DNA of 64,000 nucleotides, taken from the NCBI RefSeq assembly GCF_001592945.1, contig NZ_LRPB01000006.1, positions 124,001 through 188,000 of the forward strand, in the 5' to 3' direction. Numbering within the stretch: the stretch's first letter is position 1; every line of letters starts with the position of its first letter. Position numbers and translations under genes: made by a program. Positions 9,062 to 18,840 of the stretch are shown here, piece by piece. The notes under the pieces are model-generated. The model ran no database searches. It saw only the letters and a list, made by a program, of their open reading frames with translations, and was not told the DNA's origin. The stretch is from Roseivirga seohaensis (GTDB lineage Bacteria > Bacteroidota > Bacteroidia > Cytophagales > Cyclobacteriaceae).

Positions 9062-10585
9062 TTATTTATTTAAACTTTGCGCATACACAGACTCATAAAT
9101 ATTTTCATAAGATTTAATAAAAATATCGAGAGTGAAATTATCGATCACACGCTGACGGGCCTTTTTACCCATTTCCATTCTCAGTTCATTATTGGTAAGC
9201 AATTCAACTACCTTACTTCCTATTGCCTCTGGGTCTCTGGGTTTGCATACAAATCCAGTACCTTCCTCAATCGCCTCACTTACTCCTCCAACATCGGTAG
9301 CTACAACCGGTATGCCACAACTCATCGATTCTAAAACTGTAAACGGAAAGCCTTCTGAAATAGAAGTAAGAATTGAGATATCGCCTTCACTAAAAATCAG
9401 ATGAGGTTGGCTATGAAAACCCTTTAAAAAGAAGTTATTTCCCAAATTCAGTTCCTCGATCAAAGCCTCACACTCTGCTGTATATTCAGGCACCGCATTT
9501 TTATCTCCATAAACCAAATACTGAACATTTGGTATCTTCTTCATTACTACCGCGCATGACCGGATCATGGTAAGTACATCTTTTAATTCAAAGATTCTAG
9601 CTACCGCAACCACGGTAGGAATGCCCTTTAAATGTTCAGGCTTTTCTCTAGGCACAAACCTTTCATGATCTACCCCATTGTAAGTGATTTCAACTTTATC
9701 TCTATCTGCTCCATACATTAGCTCCCAAGTAATATTGAATTTATTTACGGAGAGAATTTTATCGGCCTTGTAATAAGAAAGTCGGGTAATACATTCTGTT
9801 AGTTTTATCAGAAATACCTTTATGAAATATGAATAGTCTGAACGATTAATGTAAAGTAAGCGCTCTCTTACGTACACCCCATGTTCTGTAATCATGAGTG
9901 GAGTACCGTATCTATATTTTAAAACCAGAGCTGGTATTAAAGGGAAACCAGAAAGCGTAATGTGTGATACATCCACTTTTTCAATGGCTATGGAAAAAGG
10001 AATCAAAAACCTATACAACCAACGTAAACCAACAGTTAAATCAAAAAGTGTAGCTTCTACTCCCCCAGCCTCTGTTTCTTGAATGGCTTCTTCCTGAAAA
10101 ACGCGCCATACTTCTTCGCTTTTCATTGTCTCCTTATAATCGTAATCCTTAAAGTATTCCCACATACTTCGGAACACAAAATCAAGCGCTTCCATGTTTT
10201 CAGAATCACTATAAAGAAGGTCTAGGAATTTTTTAAAAATGGGAACAAAGTGCTTTTGAATAACTTCTGGTGAAGTATTTTCTTTTTTACTCACCACTTT
10301 ATAATATTCCCTACTAAAGCTAACATAGTCTTGAGGTTCGTCTGGAGCCCATAGAGGAACTTGTATCACTTTTTTTACATTCTCACTTAATTCAAAAATT
10401 GGCTCCTTTTCAAAACCCGCATTAATTGAATATAAAGTAAAATCTACATTCGTTACTCTATCACAAAGCATATGACTCCAAGTAGAAATACCTCCACCAT
10501 AGAATGGATATGTACCCTCAGAAATCAATAAAACTTTTATCTTCTTTTTTTTATCCAACGTTGTGCAGGTTTTAAACTTACGCAA
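9062..10585 (-). CDS. pelF: PelF-like GT4-family glycosyltransferase
   Basis: A GT-B fold enzyme of ~507 residues. It has the N-terminal signature LLISEGTYPFYGGGISTWSHML, TEHGVYVRERLL in the middle, and the nucleotide-sugar binding motif EGFPFTVLE (EX7E) followed by GIPVVATDVGG. The long insert between the first strand and TEHG is characteristic of PelF, a soluble UDP-GalNAc/GlcNAc-using polymerase. It heads the operon. There is no ATG near the N-terminus: the frame opens at a TTG (10585) and another TTG lies at codon 10, so the exact start is uncertain. Upstream I see no convincing TTTG/TAnnTTTG promoter within 180 bp. No PelD-like c-di-GMP receptor gene is present beside it. Confidence 0.88.
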   Translation of the reverse strand: MRKFKTCTTLDKKKKIKVLLISEGTYPFYGGGISTWSHMLCDRVTNVDFTLYSINAGFEKEPIFELSENVKKVIQVPLWAPDEPQDYVSFSREYYKVVSKKENTSPEVIQKHFVPIFKKFLDLLYSDSENMEALDFVFRSMWEYFKDYDYKETMKSEEVWRVFQEEAIQETEAGGVEATLFDLTVGLRWLYRFLIPFSIAIEKVDVSHITLSGFPLIPALVLKYRYGTPLMITEHGVYVRERLLYINRSDYSYFIKVFLIKLTECITRLSYYKADKILSVNKFNITWELMYGADRDKVEITYNGVDHERFVPREKPEHLKGIPTVVAVARIFELKDVLTMIRSCAVVMKKIPNVQYLVYGDKNAVPEYTAECEALIEELNLGNNFFLKGFHSQPHLIFSEGDISILTSISEGFPFTVLESMSCGIPVVATDVGGVSEAIEEGTGFVCKPRDPEAIGSKVVELLTNNELRMEMGKKARQRVIDNFTLDIFIKSYENIYESVYAQSLNK

Positions 10586-10768
10586 TCAAGTAAGTTTTCG
10601 TCAAAATTCTTGAATGAATCGGTGATTTAACAGCAATTACAGACCAATCACACTTTTCTGGAGGTAAAGCGCACTTTCCTCTTCTGTAAATCAGGTACTA
10701 AAACACAGTTCTGTTTTGGGCATGGAGAGGCCCTATGCTTAAATAAGGCCTATTCTACTCTAATATAA

Positions 10769-13700
10769 TTACTCCATTTCTATCACCAAATCTTCTTGGT
10801 CAATCATTTCTCCAGCTTGTAAATGAACCCTCTTTACTTTACCTGCTTTTGGAGCAGAAACCGTTGTTTCCATTTTCATTGCTTCAATCACGAATAAGCC
10901 TGTATTGGCTTTAACTTCCTGACCTTCTTTTACTTTGATTTCTGCCAATCGGCCTTGCAAAGGTGATCCAATCTCATTTTCGGCCTCTGCCTTACGATGA
11001 ACTGCTTTGGTTACTTTTACATTCTGATCTTTTACTTCAATGACTCTGGTTTGACCATTCAGATCGAAATATACTTTTCTTATGGCATCTTCGTCTGGTT
11101 CTGATTTATGCAGCATTTTGACAATGATGTGCTTGCCTTTACCAATTTGAACAAACACTTCTTCGTTCTCTTTTAAACCATAGAAAAAGGCTTTTGTTGG
11201 AAGGTGTCGTACTTCTCCGTAAGTCTGCCAGTGCTCATAGAAATCTCTGAACACTTTTGGATAAAGTTTATAAGACAGAAAGTCTAATTCATCACAATAT
11301 TCATCAAAGTCGATTTGAAACTGCTTAAACTCTTTATCGAAATCCACTGGCTCTAAATGAGCATTTGGCCGATCGGTATATGCCGTTTTTCCTTTGAGAA
11401 TAATTTTTGAAAGCTCTTGAGGAAAACCTCCAGGGGTTTGCCCTAAATCTCCTCTAAACAAACTCACCACCGATTCTGGAAATGAAAGAGACTCTCCACG
11501 AGTCATTATATCTTCGACTGTTAGGTTATTCGAAGTCATATAAATGGCCATATCGCCCACCACTTTCGATGATGGAGTTACTTTAACTATATCTCCAAAT
11601 AACTTATTGACGATTGCGTAATTCCTTTTTACTTCTTCAAACTTATGCTCTAAACCTAAGGCTGTTGCTTGCGGGCGTAAATTAGAATATTGCCCACCTG
11701 GAATTTCATGGTCATATACTTCTGCCGTGCCTGCTTTTAAGCCACTTTCAAACGGATAATAGTATTCACGAACGTCTTCCCAATAATTAGAATACTCATT
11801 CAGTTTTGATAAGTTGATTTTTGGATCTCTTTCATGACCTTCTAAACAAGCTACTATTGAGTTGAAATTAGGTTGTGAAGTAAGACCCGACATTGATGCA
11901 ATGGCCACATCAACAATATCGACCCCGGCCTCAATGGCGTGGAAATAAGTTGTGGCTTGCATTGAGGAAGTATCGTGGGTATGCAAATGAATTGGCATTT
12001 CCACCGACTCCTTTAAGGCTGTGATCAATTTGGTAGCGGCTCTAGGTTTTAATAAACCTGCCATATCCTTTATACAAAGTATGTGAGCACCTTCATCTTC
12101 CAAAGCCTTGGCCATGTCGATGTAATACTGAAGATTGTATTTTGAGTTTGCATCGAGCACATCGCCTGTATAACAAATACAAGCCTCTGCTACGGAATTG
12201 GTTCTTTCCCGAACCGTTTTGATGCTCACTTTCATGTTTTCAATCCAGTTCAGCGAATCAAAAATTCTGAAAACGTCCATACCATGCTCTGCTGTTTTTT
12301 CCACAAATCGCTCGATCAAGTTATCTGGATAAGCCGTGTAACCAACTCCGTTAGAGCCTCTCAACAACATTTGAGTTAAGGTATTGGGCGCAGCTTCGCG
12401 AATAAGTTTTAGTCTGTCCCATGGATTTTCATTTAAGAAGCGCATGGACACATCGAAAGTGGCACCGCCCCACATTTCTAGAGAGAAAATTTCTGGGTGA
12501 TTTTTCGTGAAACCATCGGTTACTTTAAGGATATCCAAAGTCCGCATTCGGGTGGCCAAAAGCGATTGATGAGCATCACGAAAAGTGGTGTCAGTAAACA
12601 AAATCTGTTTCTGATCTTTTACCCATTTCACCAAGCCATCTGGTCCGCCTTCCGTCAATATCTGTTTTGTGCCTCTAGGATGAGAAGCAAGTCTATCGCT
12701 GGCAGGTATTTTCGGCTCTCTAAAATGAACGTACGGATCGATTCGCTTTACATTTGGATTTCCATTTACTGCTACTTCACCCAAGTAATTTAGTAGACGC
12801 GTTGCGCGGTTCATAAACCGTGGCATTTCAAAAAGCTCAGGGTGAGATTCAATGAATTTTACTGTGGCTTCTCCATTATAAAAAGTAGGATGTTTCAGTA
12901 CGTTTTCGAGAAAACCCTTATTGGTTTTCACTCCCCTTATTCTAAATTCTGAAAGAGCTCTCTGCAATCTTTGAGAAGCCCCTTTCAATGTTCTTCCCTT
13001 TGCTGAAATTTTCACCAACATAGAGTCGAAGAATGGTGATATGGTTACGCCTGCATAGCAGTTTCCTGCATCGAGCCTGATACCAAATCCACCAGCACTT
13101 CTATAAGCTATAATGGTTCCATAATCTGGTTTGAAGCCATTTTCAGGATCTTCAGTAGTTATTCTACACTGTATTGCAAAACCATTGCATTGTATATCTG
13201 CCTGATCCTTAATGAAAATTCTAGGGTCGGAAAGCGGGTAACCTTGGGCAATTTCGATTTGTGAACGAACAATATCGATTCCAGTAATTTCTTCTGTTAT
13301 GGTATGCTCTACTTGAACTCGCGGGTTGACTTCAATAAAGTAAACATTCTCTTCAGCATCGACCAAAAACTCAACCGTACCAACATTGTTATAGTTTACC
13401 TCTTTTGTAATTCGAAGGGCGTACTCATACAATTTATCGCGAGTGGTTTGGCTTAAATTTATTGATGGTGCTACCTCCACTACCTTTTGATACCTTCTTT
13501 GTACCGAGCAATCTCGCTCATACAAATGCACCAAATGACCATAATTATCACCCATAATCTGCACTTCGATGTGCTTAGGATTATCAATGAATTTTTCAAG
13601 AAACATGGTGTCGTCTCCAAAAGCTTTTGAGGCTTCACTTTTGGCTTCATTGAATGCTTTTTCAAGATCAGCTTCTTGACGAACTACACGCATTCCCCGG

Positions 13701-14215
13701 CCTCCACCGCCTGCTGCGGCTTTCACCATTATAGGAAAACCAATTCTTTTAGCTTCTTTTAAAGCAACATCAAACGAATTTAGCGATTCCTGACTGTCTT
13801 CAATTAAAGGCACTTGGGCTTTACTGGCTACAATTTTCGCTTGCACCTTATCGCCAAGTTTTTCCATCACCTCTGGTTCAGGCCCAATAAAGATAATTCC
13901 TGCCTCTTTACATGCCCGTACAAAATGGACGTTTTCAGAAAGAAAGCCGTATCCCGGATGAATAGCGTCTACACCTTCGTTTTTAGCCAAAGTAATAATC
14001 TCTTGAATATCGAGATAAGGCTTTAAGGCCTCTTCATTTTCACCTATCTGATACGCTTCGTCTGCTTTGTATCTATGTAATGAGTAGCGATCTTCATAAG
14101 TATACATAGCAACCGTTCTGATTTTCAATTCAGAAGCAGCTCGTAAAACACGGATGGCAATTTCGCCACGATTGGCGACCAACAGTTTTTTGATTTTCTT
14201 GATTTTAGGCTCCAT
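10769..14215 (-). CDS. pyc: Pyruvate carboxylase
   Basis: A 1148-residue single-chain biotin enzyme converting pyruvate, bicarbonate and ATP to oxaloacetate, the main anaplerotic reaction. N-terminal biotin carboxylase: VANRGEIAIRVLRAA, the ATP-grasp glycine loop KAAAGGGGRGM and FIEVNPRVQVEHT. Central carboxyltransferase: FTDTTFRDAHQSLLATRMRT, GGATFDVSMRF, IKDMAGL and the metal-binding HLHTHD. C-terminal biotinyl domain: the EAMKMET motif carries the biotinylated lysine. The start at 14215 (MEPKIKKIKKLLVANRG) matches family N-termini; an upstream in-frame ATG at 14320 would add 35 atypical residues. It appears monocistronic, with 183 bp before pelF's start. Confidence 0.97.
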   Translation of the reverse strand: MEPKIKKIKKLLVANRGEIAIRVLRAASELKIRTVAMYTYEDRYSLHRYKADEAYQIGENEEALKPYLDIQEIITLAKNEGVDAIHPGYGFLSENVHFVRACKEAGIIFIGPEPEVMEKLGDKVQAKIVASKAQVPLIEDSQESLNSFDVALKEAKRIGFPIMVKAAAGGGGRGMRVVRQEADLEKAFNEAKSEASKAFGDDTMFLEKFIDNPKHIEVQIMGDNYGHLVHLYERDCSVQRRYQKVVEVAPSINLSQTTRDKLYEYALRITKEVNYNNVGTVEFLVDAEENVYFIEVNPRVQVEHTITEEITGIDIVRSQIEIAQGYPLSDPRIFIKDQADIQCNGFAIQCRITTEDPENGFKPDYGTIIAYRSAGGFGIRLDAGNCYAGVTISPFFDSMLVKISAKGRTLKGASQRLQRALSEFRIRGVKTNKGFLENVLKHPTFYNGEATVKFIESHPELFEMPRFMNRATRLLNYLGEVAVNGNPNVKRIDPYVHFREPKIPASDRLASHPRGTKQILTEGGPDGLVKWVKDQKQILFTDTTFRDAHQSLLATRMRTLDILKVTDGFTKNHPEIFSLEMWGGATFDVSMRFLNENPWDRLKLIREAAPNTLTQMLLRGSNGVGYTAYPDNLIERFVEKTAEHGMDVFRIFDSLNWIENMKVSIKTVRERTNSVAEACICYTGDVLDANSKYNLQYYIDMAKALEDEGAHILCIKDMAGLLKPRAATKLITALKESVEMPIHLHTHDTSSMQATTYFHAIEAGVDIVDVAIASMSGLTSQPNFNSIVACLEGHERDPKINLSKLNEYSNYWEDVREYYYPFESGLKAGTAEVYDHEIPGGQYSNLRPQATALGLEHKFEEVKRNYAIVNKLFGDIVKVTPSSKVVGDMAIYMTSNNLTVEDIMTRGESLSFPESVVSLFRGDLGQTPGGFPQELSKIILKGKTAYTDRPNAHLEPVDFDKEFKQFQIDFDEYCDELDFLSYKLYPKVFRDFYEHWQTYGEVRHLPTKAFFYGLKENEEVFVQIGKGKHIIVKMLHKSEPDEDAIRKVYFDLNGQTRVIEVKDQNVKVTKAVHRKAEAENEIGSPLQGRLAEIKVKEGQEVKANTGLFVIEAMKMETTVSAPKAGKVKRVHLQAGEMIDQEDLVIEME

Positions 14216-14340
14216 AAAGACAGGGGGTGTTCTTGAAAAGGTAAGATAACAGAATATGGGATAAACGGCTACGATTCGTCCCTTATGATTTTTAAAATCA
14301 CAAGTTTTTTTTGAAAACACAGCCGATATTGGATGGCTCT

Positions 14341-15267
14341 TTAGAAGCGATTTCGGTTAAAACCCAACCGAATTGAAAAACCAATTAGCTGTAATTTAAA
14401 GGTGTTTCGACCTATTTTCTTTACCAAACTAATGTATTGATCAGCTAAAGCATAAACCTGATAACGAATGCATTGACGATGTTCATAGGACAGTCTAAGG
14501 TAGAGCGAATCTAACTCTGATTTGCTTTTACATAAGCTAAAAACCTTTCTACAAACGGTAAATACCGACTGCATCTGATCATTGTGCTGATGCTTATACC
14601 TCAATGCCGACATACTGCTTGTCAATTTGCGTTTCTGCATCAGAACCTCATCTATAAAAGTGTATTTATAGTAACGAGAAGAACGCACCCAAAAATCAAA
14701 ATCTTCATAAGCCAAGCTTTCATCATAGCCCCCCATTCTATCGAAAACACTTTTGCGAATGACCATAGTAGGAGTGCAAATGAAGTAGCGCTTAAGCACC
14801 ATTTCGAAAATATCGCCTTGAGGAATTTCAGAAATCAACTTCTTAGCTCGAAGCGTATCATTATGATTACCAATTATCTCTGACTTAGAATTTATGTAGT
14901 CCGCATTGCTAAAACAGACCCCGTATTCTTCAGCTAATGCTTCAAGTCGTTCGACACTTTTGCTTAAAAAATCAGGACGCATTACATCGTCTAAAGCAAA
15001 ATCAACGATGTACTTCCCTTTTGCTAAAGCTAAGCCCTTATTAAAAATTGGAGTGTAGCCCTCATTTTCAATATTAGGGATAAAAACCACTTCTGGTTTA
15101 CCTTGAATCATCTTTTCAATTTCTCCAACGCTAGTATCTGAGCTTCCATCGTCCAAAATAATGATTTCTATTTCAGTATAAATTTGGCCGAAAACCGAAT
15201 TTAAAGCCTCACTTATATAAGGAGCATGATTATAGGAAATACATATTACCGAAACGAGTGGATTCAT
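14341..15267 (-). CDS. Family 2 glycosyltransferase
   Basis: A 308-residue inverting GT-A enzyme. The N-terminus PLVSVICISYNHAPYISEALNSVFG is the classic GT2 start, followed by IIILDDGSSD (nucleotide binding) and VDFALDDVM (DxD-type metal site). It lacks membrane helices and probably acts at the cytoplasmic face on a lipid-linked glycan. It overlaps the flippase gene by 4 nt and is last in a four-gene unit (cupin, FemAB-like transferase, flippase, GT2). The sugar specificity cannot be read from sequence. Confidence 0.88.
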   Translation of the reverse strand: MNPLVSVICISYNHAPYISEALNSVFGQIYTEIEIIILDDGSSDTSVGEIEKMIQGKPEVVFIPNIENEGYTPIFNKGLALAKGKYIVDFALDDVMRPDFLSKSVERLEALAEEYGVCFSNADYINSKSEIIGNHNDTLRAKKLISEIPQGDIFEMVLKRYFICTPTMVIRKSVFDRMGGYDESLAYEDFDFWVRSSRYYKYTFIDEVLMQKRKLTSSMSALRYKHQHNDQMQSVFTVCRKVFSLCKSKSELDSLYLRLSYEHRQCIRYQVYALADQYISLVKKIGRNTFKLQLIGFSIRLGFNRNRF

Positions 15268-16526
15268 TTGAATAAGAATTTCCTATTAAACAGAATGAGG
15301 ATAAGGAAGAAGCCAATGTAGCGCCATAAGTAAGCCAATGTAAGGGCTTCTAAATTAAACCGATCCATTAATAAATATACCAATGTGACATAAATGAGAG
15401 CTGAAAATAACTGCGCTACAATATATTTTACGGTTAGCACTCTGGCAGAAAGTAAATAAGCCAACAGGTAAGAAAGAATACAAAAGAAGTCGCCAATAGC
15501 CTGAAAACGCACCAAGTAGGCTGCTCTTTCAAAGCCTTTTGCAAAGAAGAGGTTTAATATAAATTCACGATTGAAGTAATAAATCCCCAAACAAATTACG
15601 GTTATGAAGCCTACGAAACCCATTACTTTCAGTACATAGCTCCTTAAGGCAACTTCATCATGAATAAGCGATGCCATTTTAGGATAATACACCACTCCTA
15701 CCGTGCCGCTAAACACCAACAAATAACTACTCGACATTTTTGCTACGGACTGCCAAAGTCCGGTTCGATCCAAGCCATACAGTTCAATTACATAATCACG
15801 AACCATAAAGTCTAACAGTTTGCCAAGCACAATAGAGCTAATGGCCATTATAACGAACTGACTTATTTTCTTTAATGAAGCTCCATCGGGGGGGGCAATC
15901 CGTAGCTTAACCTTATTTCTATTTAGAGCAAAGTAAACCAACGAACAGAAAAACATAAGCCCATAGCCCACTACAAAACTAAGAAGTGCCTGGTCTAAAT
16001 TACCTAAGCTTACCGCCCAGAGTACCACGACCACCAGAAGAATAATTCCCGAAATACTAACTAAGGCATAGCCCTTTACATCTCGAAATGAAAGAATGAC
16101 CGAATTAAGTAAGCCAGTCATCAACATTAGAAAGATGGCCGGAAGGAAAATTACCAGAAACTGAACAATGCTATAAAACTCTACAAATCGACTAAAAAAG
16201 TAATCTCTTCGCCAAAAAAAGAGCAAACAGAAAATGACTATAAAAATCAGGTTAGTTACCCAAAAGCCTGTTTGCCAAAGTTTATGTTTACTCTGTTCAC
16301 TGGCTTTAGGGTCCGACCAATGCTTCATTACTGCCCTATTGATTCCTTCAGAAGGAAGCAGGGTAAATAATGAAGTAAGGTTTTGAAAGTGAGAGAGTAG
16401 CGTGATGCCGTTAGTACCGAAGAAAACCGCAAAGAGTTTATTGATAGTGAGTCCTCCAATGGCGCGAAACACCACTGCGAGAAAAGACCATCGAGAACTT
16501 TTAAAGAATTGAGACGCCAACAGCAA
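15264..16526 (-). CDS. Wzx-like O-antigen/polysaccharide flippase
   Basis: A 420-residue protein with ~12 evenly spaced membrane helices. FGTNGITLLSHFQNLTSLF and EGINRAVMKHWSD near the N-terminus are typical of the WzxE/RfbX O-antigen translocase group of the MATE/PST superfamily. It would move a lipid-linked oligosaccharide across the inner membrane. The frame opens with TTG codons (16526, and codon 3) and no ATG precedes the first helix, so a non-ATG start is likely. It is only 11 nt from the upstream transferase gene and overlaps the GT2 downstream. Confidence 0.85.
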   Translation of the reverse strand: MLLASQFFKSSRWSFLAVVFRAIGGLTINKLFAVFFGTNGITLLSHFQNLTSLFTLLPSEGINRAVMKHWSDPKASEQSKHKLWQTGFWVTNLIFIVIFCLLFFWRRDYFFSRFVEFYSIVQFLVIFLPAIFLMLMTGLLNSVILSFRDVKGYALVSISGIILLVVVVLWAVSLGNLDQALLSFVVGYGLMFFCSLVYFALNRNKVKLRIAPPDGASLKKISQFVIMAISSIVLGKLLDFMVRDYVIELYGLDRTGLWQSVAKMSSSYLLVFSGTVGVVYYPKMASLIHDEVALRSYVLKVMGFVGFITVICLGIYYFNREFILNLFFAKGFERAAYLVRFQAIGDFFCILSYLLAYLLSARVLTVKYIVAQLFSALIYVTLVYLLMDRFNLEALTLAYLWRYIGFFLILILFNRKFLFK

Positions 16527-16537
16527 AAGATTTAATG

Positions 16538-17473
16538 CTAAGATACGGCTTTCCGAAAACTGTAGCTCAAAAAGCTTTGGCCACCTAAATGCGACTTAAA
16601 CTGTTTGAGCCCTTCGTTTACCTTACCGCTAAGGTAAGACGTACCTAAATCAAGGTAGTTTAATTCCTTTGCTCTGCAAAAATCGTAAAGTCCTTCCGTA
16701 AGCAAAACCACTGGACTTAACTGGTCATATTCAGGATGATGTGCTGGAGAGAAATTATAGAGGACTTTATCAGAAGCTAAAATGCCAATGGTAGCTGCTA
16801 TAATTCGCTCACCATCTTTCACTACAAAGGGAATATAAGCTTCGGCATTTAATTTTTGTGCTAATTTCATCTGAGGCCAATCCATGGAGAATTCGTAACC
16901 CTTTTTCTGACGCTGGTTTTTCACGAAATCAAATACATCGGCCAATTTATGCTTTGGAAGCCTACTGAACACAAAACCTGCCTCTTTGCATTTCTTCAAT
17001 TTGCGAACTTCCATAGAAGCTAAGCCCGCTTCAAAGGCTTGATTAGTAATATGTATCGCCTGATATTCCAATTGTTCGACTAAGTCAAAACCCGCATGAA
17101 CTAAGTTTTCCTTCAAAAACTGGGGATTATTGAAATAACAATAGGGTGCCAATTTCATTTGGATGGAATTCACACCTTGTTCTTTGAGTTTTCTCAGAAC
17201 TTCAAAAATAAAGAAGGTGATTTCTGTGCTGGTCAAATCATGAGCTAAAGTAAAACCTCCAAAAGGAGCTCGATAAGGACTAAATGCGGTTCCTTCTTCC
17301 AAAGAAAAACCAATATGACCTACTCCAACCTTGGTCGTATGATCAAATAAATAGAAATGGATTTGCGGCAATTGGTTATTGCCAATAAGAAAATTAGGTT
17401 GTGTATAAAGCAGTTCAGAAAAAGCCCTTTTGGTGTTTTCTGGTAAAGCTTCAGTCACTTTCAGGTTTCTCAT
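16538..17473 (-). CDS. FemAB/GNAT-like acyltransferase in glycan cluster
   Basis: A 311-residue protein with the two-lobed acyltransferase architecture of the FemAB/GNAT superfamily. The N-terminal half contains FGGFTLAHDLTSTEITFFIFEVLRKLKEQG and the C-terminal half contains AATIGILASDKVLYNFSPAHHPEYDQLSPVVLLTEGLYDF and NYLDLGTSYLSG. The last segments match the acceptor and acetyl/aminoacyl-CoA domain of FemAB-like proteins of exopolysaccharide systems. It probably N- or O-acylates a sugar or peptide precursor. It overlaps the upstream cupin gene by 4 nt. The family is well supported; donor and acceptor are unknown. Confidence 0.75.
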   Translation of the reverse strand: MRNLKVTEALPENTKRAFSELLYTQPNFLIGNNQLPQIHFYLFDHTTKVGVGHIGFSLEEGTAFSPYRAPFGGFTLAHDLTSTEITFFIFEVLRKLKEQGVNSIQMKLAPYCYFNNPQFLKENLVHAGFDLVEQLEYQAIHITNQAFEAGLASMEVRKLKKCKEAGFVFSRLPKHKLADVFDFVKNQRQKKGYEFSMDWPQMKLAQKLNAEAYIPFVVKDGERIIAATIGILASDKVLYNFSPAHHPEYDQLSPVVLLTEGLYDFCRAKELNYLDLGTSYLSGKVNEGLKQFKSHLGGQSFLSYSFRKAVS

Positions 17474-17856
17474 TTGAACTCAGAGCGTTTTCTTATGTAA
17501 TCATTCTCATCAAACTCATCGGAGGCGAGACCAATCATAATGGTATCTTTTCTAAAAATCATTCGCCCCCACCACATGGGCGGAATATAAAGCGCTTTAT
17601 CTGCCTTATCTAAAGTACAATTGAATAAATCACCTTTTTTGGATTCTAACAAAACCTCAACTTTACCCTTGATAGCAACAATAACCTGCTCACCAGTTTT
17701 ATGAGCATGGTCACCCCTTACTTGCTGTTCTGGCAAATCGTAGAGCCAATACACACGTTTTATTTCAAAAGGAATGCTTTTCAATTCCTCTAAATAAGTC
17801 AGGTTCCCCCTCAAATCGGGTTTCGAATCGAATGTATAGACTTCAGGTTTTTTCAC
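17470..17856 (-). CDS. FdtA/QdtA-type cupin (WxcM-like), sugar nucleotide isomerase family
   Basis: A 128-residue cupin. DLRGNLTYLEELKSIPFEIKRVYWLYD, RGDHAHKTGEQVIVAIKGKVEV and KALYIPPMWWGRM are hallmark segments of FdtA/QdtA/WxcM proteins, which isomerise dTDP-4-keto-6-deoxy-glucose on the way to dTDP-Fuc3NAc or Qui3NAc. It begins the four-gene polysaccharide unit. The FemAB-like neighbour could be the matching acyltransferase, but the partner aminotransferase (FdtB) is not in the window. Some members act only as binding proteins, so catalysis is not assured. Confidence 0.82.
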   Translation of the reverse strand: MKKPEVYTFDSKPDLRGNLTYLEELKSIPFEIKRVYWLYDLPEQQVRGDHAHKTGEQVIVAIKGKVEVLLESKKGDLFNCTLDKADKALYIPPMWWGRMIFRKDTIMIGLASDEFDENDYIRKRSEFK

Positions 17857-17911
17857 GGCAGTTATTTAATCACTAAAGTAACAATTAATCTATTCTGTAT
17901 CTTCGCGCGCT

Positions 17912-18784
17912 ATGCTTTACCTTTTACTCGCAATACTTGGCAATGTTGCCGTTTTTCTTTCCTTTAGGTCGTTTACACGATTTAAAATCAGCACTTTCCC
18001 TGCCATTGTTACCAATTACTTGGTTTGTGTAATTACAGGGAGTATTTATGTGGGTTTTGGGCATATAAAATCCAATATCGCTTTCGACCAACCTTGGTTC
18101 TATAGTGCTTCAGCATTGGGTTTATTATTTATTGGCACATTTTACCTGATGGCCTTAACTACTCAATTAAGAGGCGTTGCCGTGGCTACAGTAGCTACCA
18201 AAATGTCATTGGCTATTCCAGTTTTGTTTAGTCTATTTATTCTGAAGATAGGGACTTCTGAACTTGGCCTTTGGAACTACACAGGTATCATTACTGCCTT
18301 TGTGGCTATCTTTTTGGTATCGAAGAAAAAGGTTTCATTAGAGATAAAAGAGCCGATAACTCTTGGTTATGTGGCCTTACCTTTTGCTGTTTTTTTACTG
18401 GGCGGAGCCCTAGACACTTGGCTAAATTACGCTAGCGAAAACTTGATTGAAGCACATATAGAAGGTATTTACCCTATCATTACTTTCGGTACGGCTTTTA
18501 TTATTGGGAGCACTGTAATTTTGGTACGTAAAATTAAAGTGCGTAAGAAAGACATTCTGGGAGGTCTCTACTTAGGCATACCGAATTACTTTTCAATTTA
18601 CTTTCAAATCAAAGCACTTTCTGCTTTCGACAATAATGGCGCAGTTCTTTATCCGGTACTGAACATCGGAATCATCATTACTTCTACAATTTTCGCAGCC
18701 TTTATTTTTAGAGAATACCCAAGCAAGCTGAATATTATAGGAATAGTACTTGCCATTGCAGCACTTATTCTCATCAGCATGTAA
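17912..18784 (+). CDS. EamA/DMT-superfamily membrane transporter
   Basis: A 290-residue protein of ten predicted helices with two internally similar halves: GVAVATVATKMSLAIPVLFSL in the first and NNGAVLYPVLNIGIIITSTIFAAFIF in the second. The paired halves and the FxFxEY-like end of helix 9-10 (FIFREYPSKLNIIGIVLAIAALILI) fit the drug/metabolite transporter superfamily. The substrate is unknown. It is divergent from the cupin gene, with 55 bp between the start codons, and is probably monocistronic, ending in a hairpin shared with floA. Confidence 0.8.
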   Translation: MLYLLLAILGNVAVFLSFRSFTRFKISTFPAIVTNYLVCVITGSIYVGFGHIKSNIAFDQPWFYSASALGLLFIGTFYLMALTTQLRGVAVATVATKMSLAIPVLFSLFILKIGTSELGLWNYTGIITAFVAIFLVSKKKVSLEIKEPITLGYVALPFAVFLLGGALDTWLNYASENLIEAHIEGIYPIITFGTAFIIGSTVILVRKIKVRKKDILGGLYLGIPNYFSIYFQIKALSAFDNNGAVLYPVLNIGIIITSTIFAAFIFREYPSKLNIIGIVLAIAALILISM

Positions 18785-18790
18785 AACAAA

Positions 18791-18818
18791 AAAAGGCCGC
18801 CTTTGCAGACAGCCTTTT
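18791..18818. terminator. Bidirectional hairpin terminator between DMT transporter and floA
   Basis: AAAAGGC (18791-18797) pairs with GCCTTTT (18812-18818) across a 14-nt loop between two convergent genes. A-tract and T-tract arms would serve both directions. The stem is short (7 bp). Confidence 0.55.
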
Positions 18819-18840
18819 GAAGTTCTCCCGAGGAAGATTA

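Noticed and set aside
10700-10760. Hairpin-like AGGCC/GGCCT after pyc as its terminator
   Set aside because: Short stem with a long loop and no T tract; not strong enough to list.
12497-12793. Antisense ORFs within pyc, proS, lysS, lptD and the propeller genes
   Set aside because: They mirror the codon pattern of strongly supported genes, lack family motifs and have no ribosome sites or spacing that suggests expression.
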